Shown here one piece after another: positions 10,771-22,349 of a stretch of 64,000 bases of DNA. The stretch spans positions 248,001 to 312,000 of the forward strand of contig NC_012870.2 of assembly GCF_000003195.3 (NCBI RefSeq). The letters are read 5' to 3'. Below the pieces are notes generated by a model. It had not been told where the DNA came from. It searched no databases and saw only the letters and a program-made list of their open reading frames with translations. Position 1 is the stretch's first letter. Each line of letters begins with the position of its first letter. Made by a program: the position numbers and the translations under genes. The stretch comes from Sorghum bicolor. Lineage: Eukaryota > Streptophyta > Magnoliopsida > Poales > Poaceae.

Positions 10771-11820
10771 ATGGAGATGAGCCGCGCTGCTGTGGACGAC
10801 ATGATCCGCCGCCTCCTTGTCCAGGATGCACGGCGCGGCAGCCGGCAGACGACGCAGCAGCAGCTGGCGGAGGGGGAGATCCGCAGCCTGTGCGGCGCCG
10901 CCAAGGAGGTGTTGATGCGGCAGGCCAACCTGCTGGAGCTGGACGCGCCCCTCAACATCTGCGGCGACGTGCACGGGCAGTACCGTGACCTGCTGCGGAT
11001 CTTCGCGACGGCGGGTTTCCCGCCACGGAGCAAGTACCTGTTCCTGGGCGACTACGTGGACCGCGGGGAACAGAGCCTGGAGACCATCTGCCTGCTGCTC
11101 GCCTACAAGGTCCGGTACCCGGAGCACCTGTTCCTGCTGCGGGGCAACCACGAGTGCGCCTACATCAACCGCATCTACGGCTTCTACGACGAGTGCAAGC
11201 GCCGCTACAGCGTCCGCCTCTGGCGCATCTTCTCCGACTGCTTCAACTGCCTGCCCGTGGCGGCGCTGGTGGGCGCCCGCATCCTGTGCGTGCACGGGGG
11301 GCTGTCACCGCACCTGCGCAGCCTGGACCAGATCCGGCGCCTGCCAAGGCCCTGCGACGTGCCCGACCAGGGACTGCTCTGCGACCTGCTCTGGTCCGAC
11401 CCTTCCCCACTCGACAGCGGCGGCTGGGCGGACAACGAGGACCGCGGCGTCTCCTGCACCTTCGGCGCCGACGTCGTGGCGGACTTCCTCCGCAGCCACG
11501 ACCTGGACCTCGTGTGCAGGGCGCACCAGGTGGTGGAGGACGGATACCAGTTCTTCGCCCACCGACAGCTCGTCACCGTCTTCTCCGCGCCAAACTACTG
11601 CGGCGAGTTCGACAACGCGGGCGCCGTCATGACCATCGACGCGGACCTCGTCTGCTCCTTCACCGTCATCAAGCCGGCGGAGGCCACGGACAGCAACAAG
11701 AGCAAAAAGAGCAGGGGCAGGGGCCGCAGCTCGTCAGCACCACCAGCAGCGCCTGCGCCGCCGCCGCCTTCTAACAATTCCAACAGAATCACGAGGAAGG
11801 GGCTCCTGCGATACTGGTAG
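10771..11820 (+). CDS. TOPP: Serine/threonine protein phosphatase PP1 catalytic subunit, single exon
   Basis: 349 residues in one uninterrupted frame. All PPP-family metal and phosphate-binding signatures are present: GDVHGQ (Asp66, His68), GDYVDRG (residues 93-99), GNHE (Asn126, His127), [17 protein letters not shown] and [14 protein letters not shown]. The enzyme removes phosphate from Ser/Thr and normally works with regulatory subunits that dock through RVxF motifs. Plant PP1 enzymes (TOPPs) are usually about 300-330 residues. This one has a C-terminal tail of about 45 residues, basic then Ser/Pro-rich ([12 protein letters not shown] ... RKGLLRYW), and a small insertion before GWADNEDRG. 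The coding region is strongly GC-rich and lacks introns, unlike most plant PP1 genes. The start is the ATG after the purine-rich leader. Confidence 0.93.
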   Translation: MEMSRAAVDDMIRRLLVQDARRGSRQTTQQQLAEGEIRSLCGAAKEVLMRQANLLELDAPLNICGDVHGQYRDLLRIFATAGFPPRSKYLFLGDYVDRGEQSLETICLLLAYKVRYPEHLFLLRGNHECAYINRIYGFYDECKRRYSVRLWRIFSDCFNCLPVAALVGARILCVHGGLSPHLRSLDQIRRLPRPCDVPDQGLLCDLLWSDPSPLDSGGWADNEDRGVSCTFGADVVADFLRSHDLDLVCRAHQVVEDGYQFFAHRQLVTVFSAPNYCGEFDNAGAVMTIDADLVCSFTVIKPAEATDSNKSKKSRGRGRSSSAPPAAPAPPPPSNNSNRITRKGLLRYW

Positions 11821-12446
11821 TAGTAGGTAATTATTACAACTGCCGGCAAAGCAAGCAGGGCCATTCGATCGAGTTTCCTGTGACGACGATGGAAGAAGAA
11901 GTTGCACTGCACCACACCGCGTTAATTATATATATGCTAGCTGCTGATGCCACTTTAATTTAGCTAGTAGGAAATCGAATGCGTGAGGGTGTTGTTTAAT
12001 TGGCCAGGCAGGTTTTGCATCCAAACATGCCCAACATGCATGCTCTGTGCGTGGTGGGAGTTGGATGAAGAAGCATACACTGCACCATCGGTAGCTCCTG
12101 ATGCCATTTAACGAATTATCGTACTTACTTATTACAATTTAATTATATTTATTTATCGATGCCTGGACTCTATGTTGTCAACTCAATTGTATAGCTCTCT
12201 CGTGTGCCTTTGCCTCTAGCTGGCTCTATAAAATTGCTAGGCAGGTGTTGGTTGCCGTTGCTTATATGGACTTGTTGAAAATAGTAGTTTATTATTATAG
12301 CTCCCGCTCACTAGTGTGGACTCCCGCACCTTGTGAATGTCAGATTTGGTCTTGTGCAAGGAGGGACACCGCGGTGTGCGAGCTCGGGCTTGACCATGAC
12401 CATATATAGCCGCTCGAGGCGTGGATGCGGCACAAATAGTAGTCGC

Positions 12447-12537
12447 GCACGGTGCCCGGGTACTGGTTCACAGATTTGGATACTGCCCAAGGCGCGCAGC
12501 ACGCGAGCTACGGCACGGTGCCCGGGTACTGGTTCAC
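12447..12537. repeat. 25-bp direct repeat, 66-bp spacing
   Basis: GCACGGTGCCCGGGTACTGG followed by TTCAC occurs at 12447-12471 and again at 12513-12537. The spacing is a multiple of three and one frame reads VPGYWFT in both copies. No surrounding gene was identified. Confidence 0.8.
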
Positions 12538-12781
12538 GGTGGCGCTCGATCATCGACGACGTGCTGGGGCGCTAGCTAAGCTTCAAGACCCCAGCCCTGT
12601 CAATCTGTCCTCTCTTTCTGCCCTGTCGTCGCACTCATCATAGTTTCATAGTACCAGCAATCATTGATCAAACAAAGGCAGAGACAAAAAACATGCTCTG
12701 AAACTAAAAACCAATAAGCAAGCAAACAACGTAACGACAGGCTCAAGGATCGGAGGAAGATGTTGCTGATCATGCTCCATG

Positions 12782-12796
12782 GCGCGCGCGCGCGCG

Positions 12797-12843
<47 letters not shown>
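12782..12843. repeat. Compound microsatellite (GC)n(AC)n(AT)n
   Basis: Alternating purine-pyrimidine runs follow one another without a break: GC repeats, then AC repeats, then about 22 AT repeats. Such tracts are length-variable and can adopt left-handed DNA. Confidence 0.95.
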
Positions 12844-12845
<2 letters not shown>

Positions 12846-13179
12846 TATAAAAATGTTAAGAACGAATATTGCATACACACATACTGGCACACACCAAGTT
12901 TGCCGTGTTTTTTGTTTTTCCTATAAGTAAGGGAAAGTTCACCATACAGCCATCAGAATTTTACACATATGCTGTATCACCAGCAACCTTTCAAAAAATT
13001 ACTTGTTCGATTCCTAATCAGACAGACGATCGACATGTAAAGAATAGTACTAGAGTGGAGTGCACGATCAACTCGATCTGCATGCATGCATGTATGTATC
13101 ATGTACTATGTATCACTTAATAACTTAGATGTAGCACGATCAGTAGTTGATGACATCCATCACATCACATCACATCACA

Positions 13180-15955
13180 TCACATGGGCAGCAGCAGGTA
13201 CTGAAACTCGTAGTCCAAGGGAATGACATCCACCGGTAGCTCCTCCATCGTCGTCATCATCATCATCACATTAGTAGTGCTGCTGAAGTTGAGGCAGTCC
13301 AGCATGGATTTCCTGAGGGACCAGGACGTGGGCAGCTGCTCGCAGATCCATCGAAGCAGCGACTCCATGTCCTTGGCAAAGTCATGCATGTTGGAGTGGA
13401 CGAGGCTTGGGATCATCAGCCTCCTCGTCGACGTCACCACCAGCGACGCCTGCAGGTACTCCAGCTTTGCCTTCTCCAGATCCATCACCACACGATCCGC
13501 TTTGTAGATCCGGAGCTGCATATATTATATATGGCATTGCATTGCATTGCATTGCATTGCATTGCATTGCATTGGTTGGTTTTCAATTCCCTTCAGTCAG
13601 CCACAGCACAGTAAATATATATATATCAACTTACTGCCGGCGATGATCTGATGCCACAGCAGAGTGCAAACAGAATGTTGGGTTCTGAAGTCTTGAGCCC
13701 ATAGACCTCCCTCACCGCCTGTTCTTCCACGTCCACGTCGCATTTCCAGAATTCCTGTTGTTTTTATATATAACTAGTTATTATCAGTAGTACTAGTAGC
13801 AGTATTCATGTAGTAAATGTAAATACTAGTACTAGCTTAGTATGCATGTTCTTCAACCAACTGCATCTGCATATGCCTGATCGAAAGCAGCAGGCGTGAT
13901 CGACTCACTTCTTTGACACTTGATGGCTGCCTCAGGATAAAATTCTCAATCACCAACGCATTAAAGGTTTGCCCTGACACGTTGATTGTTGCCTGCACAA
14001 ATGAATTATTCTACTCATCAGACTGAACAACTGTTAATAATCAGAAATGAGAACCCTGCTGCGTGTCCAATAAACAAAGCAATGAAGATGTACCTTGTTC
14101 TTGAGTGCGAGTAACTTGTCCGAGTTTGAGGGCAAACCATGCTGCAGAATCCCCTGCAAATATAATGCATGATAGATCATCATGTGGTAGCAATTAGTTT
14201 TAGTCGAAATGGATGGACACGTACTACTGAAAGAAGAAGAAGAAGAAGAAATTCTGTGACTGAAACTGAACAAATAAATGCATATTACACTTGCATTGAT
14301 CTGCAGTGCAGATGAATTGAAGTTGAAGGAGACAGACAGACAGACAGACAGACGTACGTGCATGATGCAGGTGTTGTAGATGTTGAGCCAGAAGGCCAGC
14401 CTCTGTTGGTGATTGAGGGACCGCACATCCACCTGCTGCAGCGCCTCCAGCATCTCCCTCAGCTTCGTCAGCAGCGGCGACGCCGAGAATCCCCTGAGGA
14501 GGTCCAGAGAGGTGGAGGTGAACCTGACGAGGTTCTTGTAAGGGCCGATGTCCCTGACGATGGCGTCCTGGACGCCAAAGATGCCGTAATGGTCCTGCTG
14601 GCCCCTCTCCTGCTTCTCCTTGTTGGCCGCTGCGTTGACGAGCCCCGTGTCCATCCTGAAGCTGCCCCCCTTGGCGGCGAGGTTGCCGGACTTTTCCATC
14701 TCGGACACCCGGGACGACCTGAGCAGCCGCATGAAGATGCAGACCAGGCATTTGACGATCCGCTCCGACAGCTTGTTGGGCGGCTGCGCCTGCGGCTGGT
14801 CTCTCACTCTCTTTGCAGCAGCGATCACCGTGGGGCTGATCTGCTTGGTGATGGGAAGCTCATGGTTGTGGTGCTGGTGCTGGTGCTGGAGGACGGCGGC
14901 GATCTTGCTGCCCGGCGGCTTGTTGATGTTCGTGCTCTTGTCCACCACCTGCACATGCCCATCTGCTGACGATTGCTTGTTGTCAAGGGAATGCCTCGGC
15001 GGCAAGCCGGCCGCACCACCGAAGAAGATGTTGTTCTTGGGGCTTCTCATGCTGTTCATGGCGGCTCTCCTGTCGTCGTCTTTGGGATGGGGATTGGGAT
15101 TGGGATTGGGGCTCTTCTTCACCTTGCTGAGGTACGCCTCGCCGTCCATGGCCTGGCTGATGAAGAACATGGACTTGCAGTGCTCCGCCACGGACGGCGG
15201 CTGCTGCTGCATGGCAGCCATTGCGCCGCTGTTGCCTCCTCCTCGTGCTCCTGCTCCTGCTCCCTGCTTCATCCTCTGGATCTGGCCCTCCAGCCTGGCG
15301 ATCTCATCCTCCACCAGCAGCAGCTCCGCCAGCAGCTCCTTGGCCTTGGTGGGGATGAAGGCGGGGATGTTGGTGAGGGCCATGGAGGAGGATCGGAGAG
15401 AGCTGGGCTGCTGCAGGGCGCGCTCCAGGATCTGGTGCACCGTCTCCTCGTTGGACAGCTGCTGCTTCAGCTCCGACACCTCCTGCTCAAGTGCCTCACG
15501 CCGCTGCCGTTGCATCATCGCACTGCCCCGCGTCCTCTGCGACTGTGGATGCAGGAAACACTTAGAATTAATTACTAGTAACAACAATCCCCAAAGTAGC
15601 TAGCATGCATGTGTCGGTGTGAGAAGTCGGTTAAACCAATCAAACGCAAGTCTCTCAGCATGGTAGCTAGTCAGGCTCTCAGGCTAGTAGAGGTAGTGCA
15701 ATGCTGTCATGTTTCCTCTTTCCAAAAATGCAAATAAACATATAGTGCGTGCGTGGTCCTAATAATCTGATGAAATTAATTAATGGGCATAATAGCTATA
15801 GCTATAATATAACTGAATTGAAAATTTGAAATACTCACCACTGGTGGAGGACGGTGGTCGGCGGCGATGGCGATGGAGTGAGCAACAGGCGGCACGGCGG
15901 CATTGTAAGGACTAGTGTGGCCTGTTGCTTGCATCCGGGCGACCACGTAGTCCAT
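13180..15955 (-). CDS. DUF547 protein with N-terminal MIP1-type leucine zipper
   Basis: Coding exons 15839-15955, 14358-15542, 14094-14153, 13909-13992, 13635-13754 and 13180-13515 join in phase to 633 residues. After MDYVVARMQATGHTSP comes a coiled coil at about 50-80 (ALEQEVSELKQQLSNEETVH) and a second at about 115-145 (AKELLAELLLVEDEIARLEG); together these make the ternary-complex-factor MIP1 leucine zipper. A long Gln/His/Pro-rich linker follows. The DUF547 domain runs from about residue 360 (IVRDIGPYKNLVRF, LAFWLNIYNTCIMH, then GILQHGLPSNS, FNALVIENFILRQPS and NILFALCCGIRSSP) to near the end. Family members are described as MADS-box-interacting or zipper proteins; the molecular activity is unknown. 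Introns 2 and 5 carry microsatellites close to the splice sites. Confidence 0.88.
13534..13575. repeat. (CATTG)n microsatellite in the last intron of the DUF547 gene
   Basis: Eight CATTG units in tandem lie about 20 bp from the splice acceptor of the last exon (acceptor just above 13515 on the minus strand). Confidence 0.95.
14331..14352. repeat. (GACA)n microsatellite beside a splice donor
   Basis: About five GACA units end 5 bp from the splice donor of exon 2 of the DUF547 gene (exon boundary 14358). Length changes here would alter the start of the intron. Confidence 0.9.
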
Positions 15956-16943
15956 CGTCGTCGCGGCCGGCGGGCGGCCTGTCGATCGCCGACCGGCGGC
16001 TAGATTTTTGTTGCCTCGCGGTGGCCGGCTGCGGTGATCATGGATCGATCGAGCAAGAAGGTAGCTAGCTAGAGCTGATCGAGGGATGGAGACCTGATCG
16101 ATCGATCGATCAGAGAATATATATATTGAGACGAATGAAGAAGATGATCGACGATGAGCCGATGGATGATGGAGCTATAGAAGAAGAGGAGGCTGCTGCT
16201 GGGAGGGAGCTGTCGGCGATGTTGGTGTCGGCTAGCTGCGGCCGGTTGGTGGTGGTGGTGGTGCGGTGGTAGGCGGTAGGCCAGTGCAAGTAACCGCCGC
16301 GCGCTGCAGGACCTACCGATCGATCGGCGTCGACGTTGCGCGTGAGCTTGGTGCAACAAGCAAGTGCCATCTTATATCTATACGGACGGGGACAGAAAAA
16401 TATATAGATCAGATTGATGCTAGCTCGAGTAACCGTTACGCACGTTTGTTGCATGGTTACCGATCGAAGGAATCGGATTCGTGGGGCTAGTCAGTTTGCT
16501 TCAGACCCAATGAATGATTCTACTGTACTAGCTAATAATTTGTCTGTCTCTATCTCGATCCATCGATCTATTACACGCAGCACGCCGCATGCCTGCCTAC
16601 CACCACCAGCAGCAGCAGATCGATTCAGCTATATATGGATCGAGCCAACCAGCCAGCCAGCCAGCAGTGGTTACCAGCTGACAGACAGACAGATTGCCCC
16701 TGCTAGCTGCTTTTTTTTTGCCTTTAATTGCCTTGCCTTGTAATCTAACTTTAGACAATTAACTAGCTACTTCTAGGTAGAGCACTACCTGGCCCGGCAA
16801 TTGCAGGAAGGACAATTAATCATCATATCATTATATATCATCACATCACATCACATCACGTCAGGTGGTACCTTAATGATGATACACTCCTATCAATCTA
16901 TATTGAGGAATGAATGCTACCCACCACCAAAGGATATTTACTA
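15956..16943. promoter_or_regulatory. 5' flank of the DUF547 gene
   Basis: Contains repeated GATCGATCGATC palindromes (16097-16111) and an ATATATAT stretch (16116-16125) about 160 bp upstream of the start, a possible TATA region for the minus-strand gene. A CATCA microsatellite lies at 16838-16858. No coding region seen. Confidence 0.35.
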
Positions 16944-17452
16944 CTCCCTTCATCCCAAATTATAAGGCCTTGTTTAGTTCACCTCAAAAACCTAAAACTT
17001 TTCAAGATTTCCTGTCACGTCGAATCTTGCGGCACATACATGGAGCATTAAATATAGATAAAAATAAAAACTAATTACACAGTTTGTCTGTAAATCGCAA
17101 TACCAATCTTTTAAGCCTAGTTACTCCATGGTTGGATAATGTTTGTCAAATAAAAATGAAAGTGCTACAGTGTTGTTTTTTTCAAAAAAAAAATTGAACT
17201 AAACAAGCCTAAGTCATTTCAAGAATTTTGGAGAGTCAAAGCATTTCAAGTTTGACTAAATTTTTATGATAACTTAATGATATTTATGATTGCAACTAAG
17301 TATCATTAGGTTTTTCATTTGTTATATTTTTTATAGTAATATCTATTTGATGTCATAAATCTTTCTAATTTTTTCTATAATGTTGGTCAAATTTGAGATG
17401 TTTTGATTTTAAAAGATTCTTAGAATGAGTTATAAATTGGCAATGGAGGGAG
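16944..17452. mobile_element. Stowaway MITE split by a second MITE
   Basis: The outer element begins CTCCCTTCATCCCAAATTAT and ends GGCAATGGAGGGAG, with TA at 16942-16943 and 17453-17454. Its sequence is interrupted after base 22 by the insertion at 16966-17209. Removing that insertion restores a normal Stowaway sequence (ATTATAAGTCATTTC). Confidence 0.85.
16966..17209. mobile_element. GGCCTTGTTTAG-family MITE nested in a Stowaway, TAA target duplication
   Basis: 244 bp, left end GGCCTTGTTTAGTTCACC, right end TTGAACTAAACAAGCC. TAA precedes (16963-16965) and follows (17210-17212). Because the host is a recognisable Stowaway, the empty site can be read directly, which fixes the target duplication as TAA. 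The 3-bp duplication is compatible with PIF/Harbinger. Related copies: 29845, 45302, 51601, 58442. Confidence 0.85.
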
Positions 17453-17808
17453 TAATTAGTACTTAAATAGACCTGTTGGACTACCAGCCAACTTGAGAAA
17501 CTAATTGCTAACTAATTAATCCAATATATCCCGGCCAATTAGGACTTCCATACTATTGGTATATATATAATATAGTTCGCAACTGACGATGAATTGCAAT
17601 AACTACTTAACCTTAATTTGTTTCTTTCCAATGCATTGTTTCATAGCGGCTAGGCAACATAGTATAAGCTATAAGCTGGAGAGGATATATTATGAGTATT
17701 ATGCTAGCTGCACACCTACTGTCAGTGCAGTACATGCCCGGGAAATCCAGTTCCTTCGATCCTAAAGCGCGACACCGATGGGGGTGTGTTCACTTCGATT
17801 ACTTCAAT

Positions 17809-19924
17809 CACTACTGGAAAGTCAAAAATTTCTGTCGGTAAAAAACCGACACAAAAATACCAAAAACCGACAGAAAATATAGGAAACTAGTTTTTCTGTC
17901 GGTTCACCGACAGAAAAATTCCGACAGGACTAGCTCGGTATGTGCAATTTTTTTGTCGGTTTTATTATATTTCTGTCGGTGGAGGGTTGATAGGCAAATT
18001 CTAGTTCGTCAGGTCTGAAATTTTATTTCTGTCGATGTGGAACGACAGCAAAAATTTGGTGTACCGACAGTAAAAAAAATTCCTGTCGGTGTCATACCGC
18101 CGGGGTAATAAGTTCGTACCGACAGGAAATATTGTTTTTTCCTGTTAGCAGAGGCTCGACAGAAAAAATACCATATTTTCTTGTCATCGTCTCCCAACAG
18201 GAATCCAAATTCATACCGACAGGAAAATATTGCAACCATCGGGCCACAGAGCCTCATTTATTTATAATTTCATACGATATTTCATGATAACAGTACATCC
18301 ACAAACATGACATCTAATTCTATAAGGTTTCCAAATAGAACACAAATATATTGCATCATTTTTCATCCAGAAGCCATACACTTAGATTATATGCCCAAAG
18401 TTGGCATCAACAACCATTAACAGAATCCATACACTTAGATTAGAAGCCCACAATTGGCATCAACAACCACAAATTGCATCCACAACTACATAATTAAGAT
18501 GTCCATAGCTCTTGCATCTACAACTACATAATTAAGATGTCCATAGATCACAAAAGCATCCACTAGTTGACTAGTCTTTCCCAAAAGCTGGCATCAACTT
18601 CTTAGCTGACCTTTACTATCTAGCAACAGCCACTACGACAAACACATCCTACCTCCAAGCATGGTGCCCACTATGGCAGTTCTCTGTTTCCAATGCAGCT
18701 TCATATGTGTTATTGAGATTGTCTTCATCGTGGCCATCCACGGCATTGTCATCATTAGTTGATTCCGAGCCAACATGAGAAGCACCAGTGGCCTATATAT
18801 ATGAAGAAAAATATTTGTCAGATTGATACAGGGTAGTAGTAGTAATCCTCCAGATGCTAACTGCTCCAACCCATGAAGTGAGTATACAATCTGCCTCAAA
18901 ATGAGACCAAATCATGCTGTAGAGAATAGAGACTTTTAAGCTAGAGCATACTGACTATATTTGGAGGTCATTAATTAAAAACTTGTTATTAATAAAGTAT
19001 AATATGCAAATCAACTTTACTTGCTCAAGGACAGTGAAAGCACATGTAAGCTAGAGCATACTGACAAAAGAGTGCTAACTATTTTCTCCTCCACCTAGCC
19101 TCCGTCACGGGCACCTCTAAGCCCCTCTTGCTACAGATTCGTGGTCAGAAGCACCTACACAAGCAGATCTGGAGATTAGGGTTATGGGTTTCAGCGATTT
19201 GGTTGCGGGATTGAGGATCTCATGAGCACAATATGTGTACAGAACGAAAAAGAGGATAATACCTTAAATGTAGCGGCAGGGGAGTGAGCCGCCGCCTTGG
19301 ATCAGAGCGAGGACGACGTTGGGGGCCGACGGCAGTGCCAAGTTGGAGCGTGGTCGTTGGGGCTGCGCAAGGCCTGGCACCCGAGCACCTGGCGACGTGC
19401 GCCCGAGCGGCACGGGAGAGGGGCGGCGCAAGATTGGGCGGCGCGAAAGGGAGAGAGGCGGCGCAGACGGGAGAGACGCCGCTCGCGAAGGAACGCGACC
19501 TGCTGAACGGGAGGCGTTTGCGACCTGGTGAACGGAAGAGGGCTCTTTACGGAGTTTTTTTTTATTTTTTTAGCCTGAGTGGGCCCTGTCTTTTTTCCTT
19601 TTGGCGGAAGGCCTGTTTTTTTGTTTTAGTTGGCGCCGGATGTTTGGGCTGGCGGGAATGGCAGCAAGTTTTGGCGCCCATTGGATTTTCTCCTTATTTC
19701 TTGTGTGTTAGAAATATTTCGACAGGAAAAATACGTCCCAACAGAAAATAAAGGTATTTTCCTGTGTGTATCTAAATTTTCTGTCGGTTACGCATATACC
19801 GACAGTAAATTCTTTGTTTTTCTGTCGGGTGGCTAATTATTCTGTCGGATTTAGCACACCGACAGAATTATTACAATTATTCTGTCGGTAGCGTTTATAC
19901 CGAGAGGAAATTTTGAGTTTCCAG
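17809..19924. mobile_element. Non-autonomous CACTA element, right terminus clipped
   Basis: Left end CACTACTGGAAAGTC, then many subterminal copies of TTTCTGTCGGT and its inverse ACCGACAGAAA up to 18230. The same motif array returns from 19720 to 19910. The right end should be TTTCCAGTAGTG, but the sequence stops at TTTCCAG and continues AATATA. AAT also precedes the left end (17806-17808). The interior has tandem duplications at 18376-18560 (one has a 38-bp period at 18476/18514) and a GC-rich block at 19280-19550 with no recognisable protein. No transposase was seen. Confidence 0.8.
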
Positions 19925-20699
19925 AATATATTCTCGGAAGCTTGCTAGCTTAACTGTTCTACATATATGTAATGTAGCTAGTAGTATGCCATCTGTCCTG
20001 GTGCGCACCGCAGATGTAGAGTATATACATAAAATAAACTAGAGCAAGCAGGTAGTGATCAAAGAATATATAGCATTTTTGGTAGCTCGTATGTACCTGT
20101 CGTTCCCGGGACACCGAATTCACCGATATCGACCTCCTTCCTCACTTGCTTTTTTTTAGATGAAGAGCAACAGAGGGTGAAAGATCGCCCAATGCAACTC
20201 AGATCAACCATGCATACACCTCGATTGCTTGATGCGCACACGTAGCGTGTGGCAATGAGTCACGCGTACGAGATAACGTAACATGGAGGCGGCGGCGGGA
20301 GTAGATATATATAGTATATATTTTTAGATCATCTTCTATTCTAAGTTAGGGATATTTGGTTGGAGGGAGTAAAGTTTAATTGATAATGTAGCACATTTAT
20401 AATATAGCAATTAGTGTCAAATTATATACTAATTAGACTTAAAAAATCATCTCACAAATTATTTTCTAACTACATTTTTAGTTTCATAAATAGTTTATAT
20501 TTAATACTTAATGCATGTATCTAAATATTTGATGTGATAGGGAGTAAAGTTTAATAGTGCGAACCAAAAAGGGCCTTCACAAGATTAGAGCTCTAATAAG
20601 TTACATCCACAAAGAGAGTATATTCACATTAAGGTCACTGTTTTTCTAATCACATTTAAAGTAACGATATTATGTATCAACAAATTTTAACTAATATCA
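19925..20699. other. Intergenic with a MITE relic
   Basis: 20340-20560 carries the internal signature of the GGCCTTGTTTAG family ('cttaatgcatgtatctaaatatttgatgtgat') without clean ends. No gene recognised. Confidence 0.4.
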
Positions 20700-21451
20700 T
20701 TATTTATTCAAATTTTAACTAAGATCTCTCGTCACTTCTCTTCCTCTCTCGGCTCTCCCTGCTCGCCTCTCTCCTACCGCCGCACTCCCTCCTCTCCTCC
20801 TCACTGACCATGGCACACCTCTGGCAGTCGCTCTCTCACTCCTCCGGCGCTCACGGTGGCATGGCGTGGCTATGCTCCCCAGCAGCAGAGCCCGATTCGG
20901 CGGTGGCTTGGCCTCTACGGCCAGATCCATTGGAGGCGCAGCCCTATGGCAGGTCGACGGTTGAGGTATGGCCTCATCCTCTCCATCCTCTCTCAGATCC
21001 AGGGCGGCGACGCAGATGCTGCTATGCGGATCCCGATGATGGCCTTTCTTCCCCACTTCCGGCGGCGCATCCCGGCACCCCTCCTCCGCGATCGGCAACG
21101 GATCCTGGCGCTCCTCCCCCACGCACTCACGCGGGGCTCGACCCTTCTCTGGCGGTGGTGGTACTGGCACAAACACGGCAGCAGCGGGCTCCACCGAGCT
21201 CAGGAGATGCGGACGCGACAACAGTGAGCCTCGGTGGGCCACTGGGCTCGCCGAGCTTTTTTAATTAGCAAAAATATTTATGGAGGCAGGTGTTCTATTG
21301 TGCCCTTCTCGGTTAATTTGTTAACCGAGGCGGTTGGCCAACCGCCTTGGTTAAGGCCACAATTAACCGTGACCTTTGGTCCGAGGTGGTTGGCCTGCTC
21401 GTCTCCATTAAGCGTTTTTAGCCGTCTCGGTTAAAAATATTGTAGTAGTGG
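20700..21451. mobile_element. Right end of a second CACTA family
   Basis: The sequence ends AAAAATATTGTAGTAGTG, whose complement starts CACTACTACAATATT. Inward of this lie repeated AACCGAGG/CCTCGGTT-type motifs (21300-21440). The GC-rich segment at 20740-21230 is open in several frames but matches nothing known. No partner left end was found in the window, so this is a truncated copy. The 20700 limit is a guess. Confidence 0.55.
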
Positions 21452-22031
21452 TAGGTAACAGCTAAAATTACTTACCTTCTTGTGACTTATCATGTTTCTT
21501 TAAATCAAAACTAGATGGACTTCACATGACATTATTATAGCTACTGCACAATAAAATAAGATTTCAAATTCAAACAAATGTAAATTCTATGTACCATATA
21601 TTATCCTTTGCCATTATACTTGCCAATAAAATAAAATATATGTCTAGAAGACCATGCCAAATAAGAACATGCAAATTTCTCCTCCATAGTCCATATTACT
21701 TAGATCATGTAGAGTATCAAAACAAATATAGCCCAAAGAATTTTAAAAAAACACCATTCAATCTTTGTCCTTTCAATTTTTGCGCTTTGACAATTTTAGT
21801 TCATCATTTTCAGTAGCTGGAGGGAGAATTTTTATTTTCACCACAAGTATTTGGTTTACAAGAAAATAATTATTTCCATTCACTAGTTATAGCGCAGAAA
21901 TAATCAAAGTACCAACACAATCAACTTGTAATAGAGGTAAATCAAAGAGAAGGTTCCAATATAATATAATTGGTGGACAAATTAAAATCAACATATCAAG
22001 GGCGCTCTTCCCTTAGACAACAACCTATTTA
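21452..22031. other. Intergenic, AT-rich, unassigned
   Basis: No gene or element ends recognised. It carries the 5' copy of the SINE target duplication at its right edge. Confidence 0.4.
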
Positions 22032-22046
22032 TTTTCTTTCACATTG

Positions 22047-22334
22047 GCCAAAAGGATGCTAGACCGGCTGGTCAAGCACTTCGGTTGGCACCCTCGCGGC
22101 CTTTGTTCGATCCCCCACAGGGGCGAATTTGTAGCATGAAGGGTGAAAAAAAACCTTCATCCGCCCCGCGTCCCAAAGCAAGGGTTTGTAGGCAGCAGCC
22201 CACTCACAAGGTTATGGGCACCTGTGTGCAGGCGGGCCGGTACAAGGTTTGGGGTTTTCTCGATCTCCACGAGAGGTCTCTACCTTAAGCCAAAAATCCC
22301 GACGACTGTCTAGCCACCGCGGCTCGAGTTTTCT
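22047..22334 (+). mobile_element. tRNA-derived SINE with 15-bp target duplication
   Basis: 288 bp flanked by perfect 15-bp direct repeats TTTTCTTTCACATTG at 22032-22046 and 22335-22349. A pol III B-box-like TGTTCGATCCC lies at 22104-22114 with a weak A-box-like segment (CTGGTCAAGCACTTCGG) upstream. The body is GC-richer than its surroundings and ends in a short T-rich tail. There is no protein-coding capacity; it would move using LINE enzymes. Confidence 0.75.
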
Positions 22335-22349
22335 TTTTCTTTCACATTG

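Larger units (their letters stand above)
11821..13179. other. Intergenic between PP1 and the DUF547 gene
   Basis: Contains the PP1 3' untranslated region, a duplicated 25-bp segment (12447 and 12513) and a compound microsatellite (12782-12843). No gene recognised. Confidence 0.4.

Noticed and set aside
10693..11295. Long minus-strand frames opposite PP1
   Set aside because: They are shadows created by high GC and codon bias of the sense gene. Their translations have no family features.
14620..15603. 327-codon plus-strand frame opposite the DUF547 gene
   Set aside because: Antisense to a well-supported exon, composition-driven, no recognisable domain.
19284..19751. 155-codon frame inside the CACTA element
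   Set aside because: GC-rich filler with three overlapping open frames and no domain. It has no transposase motif.
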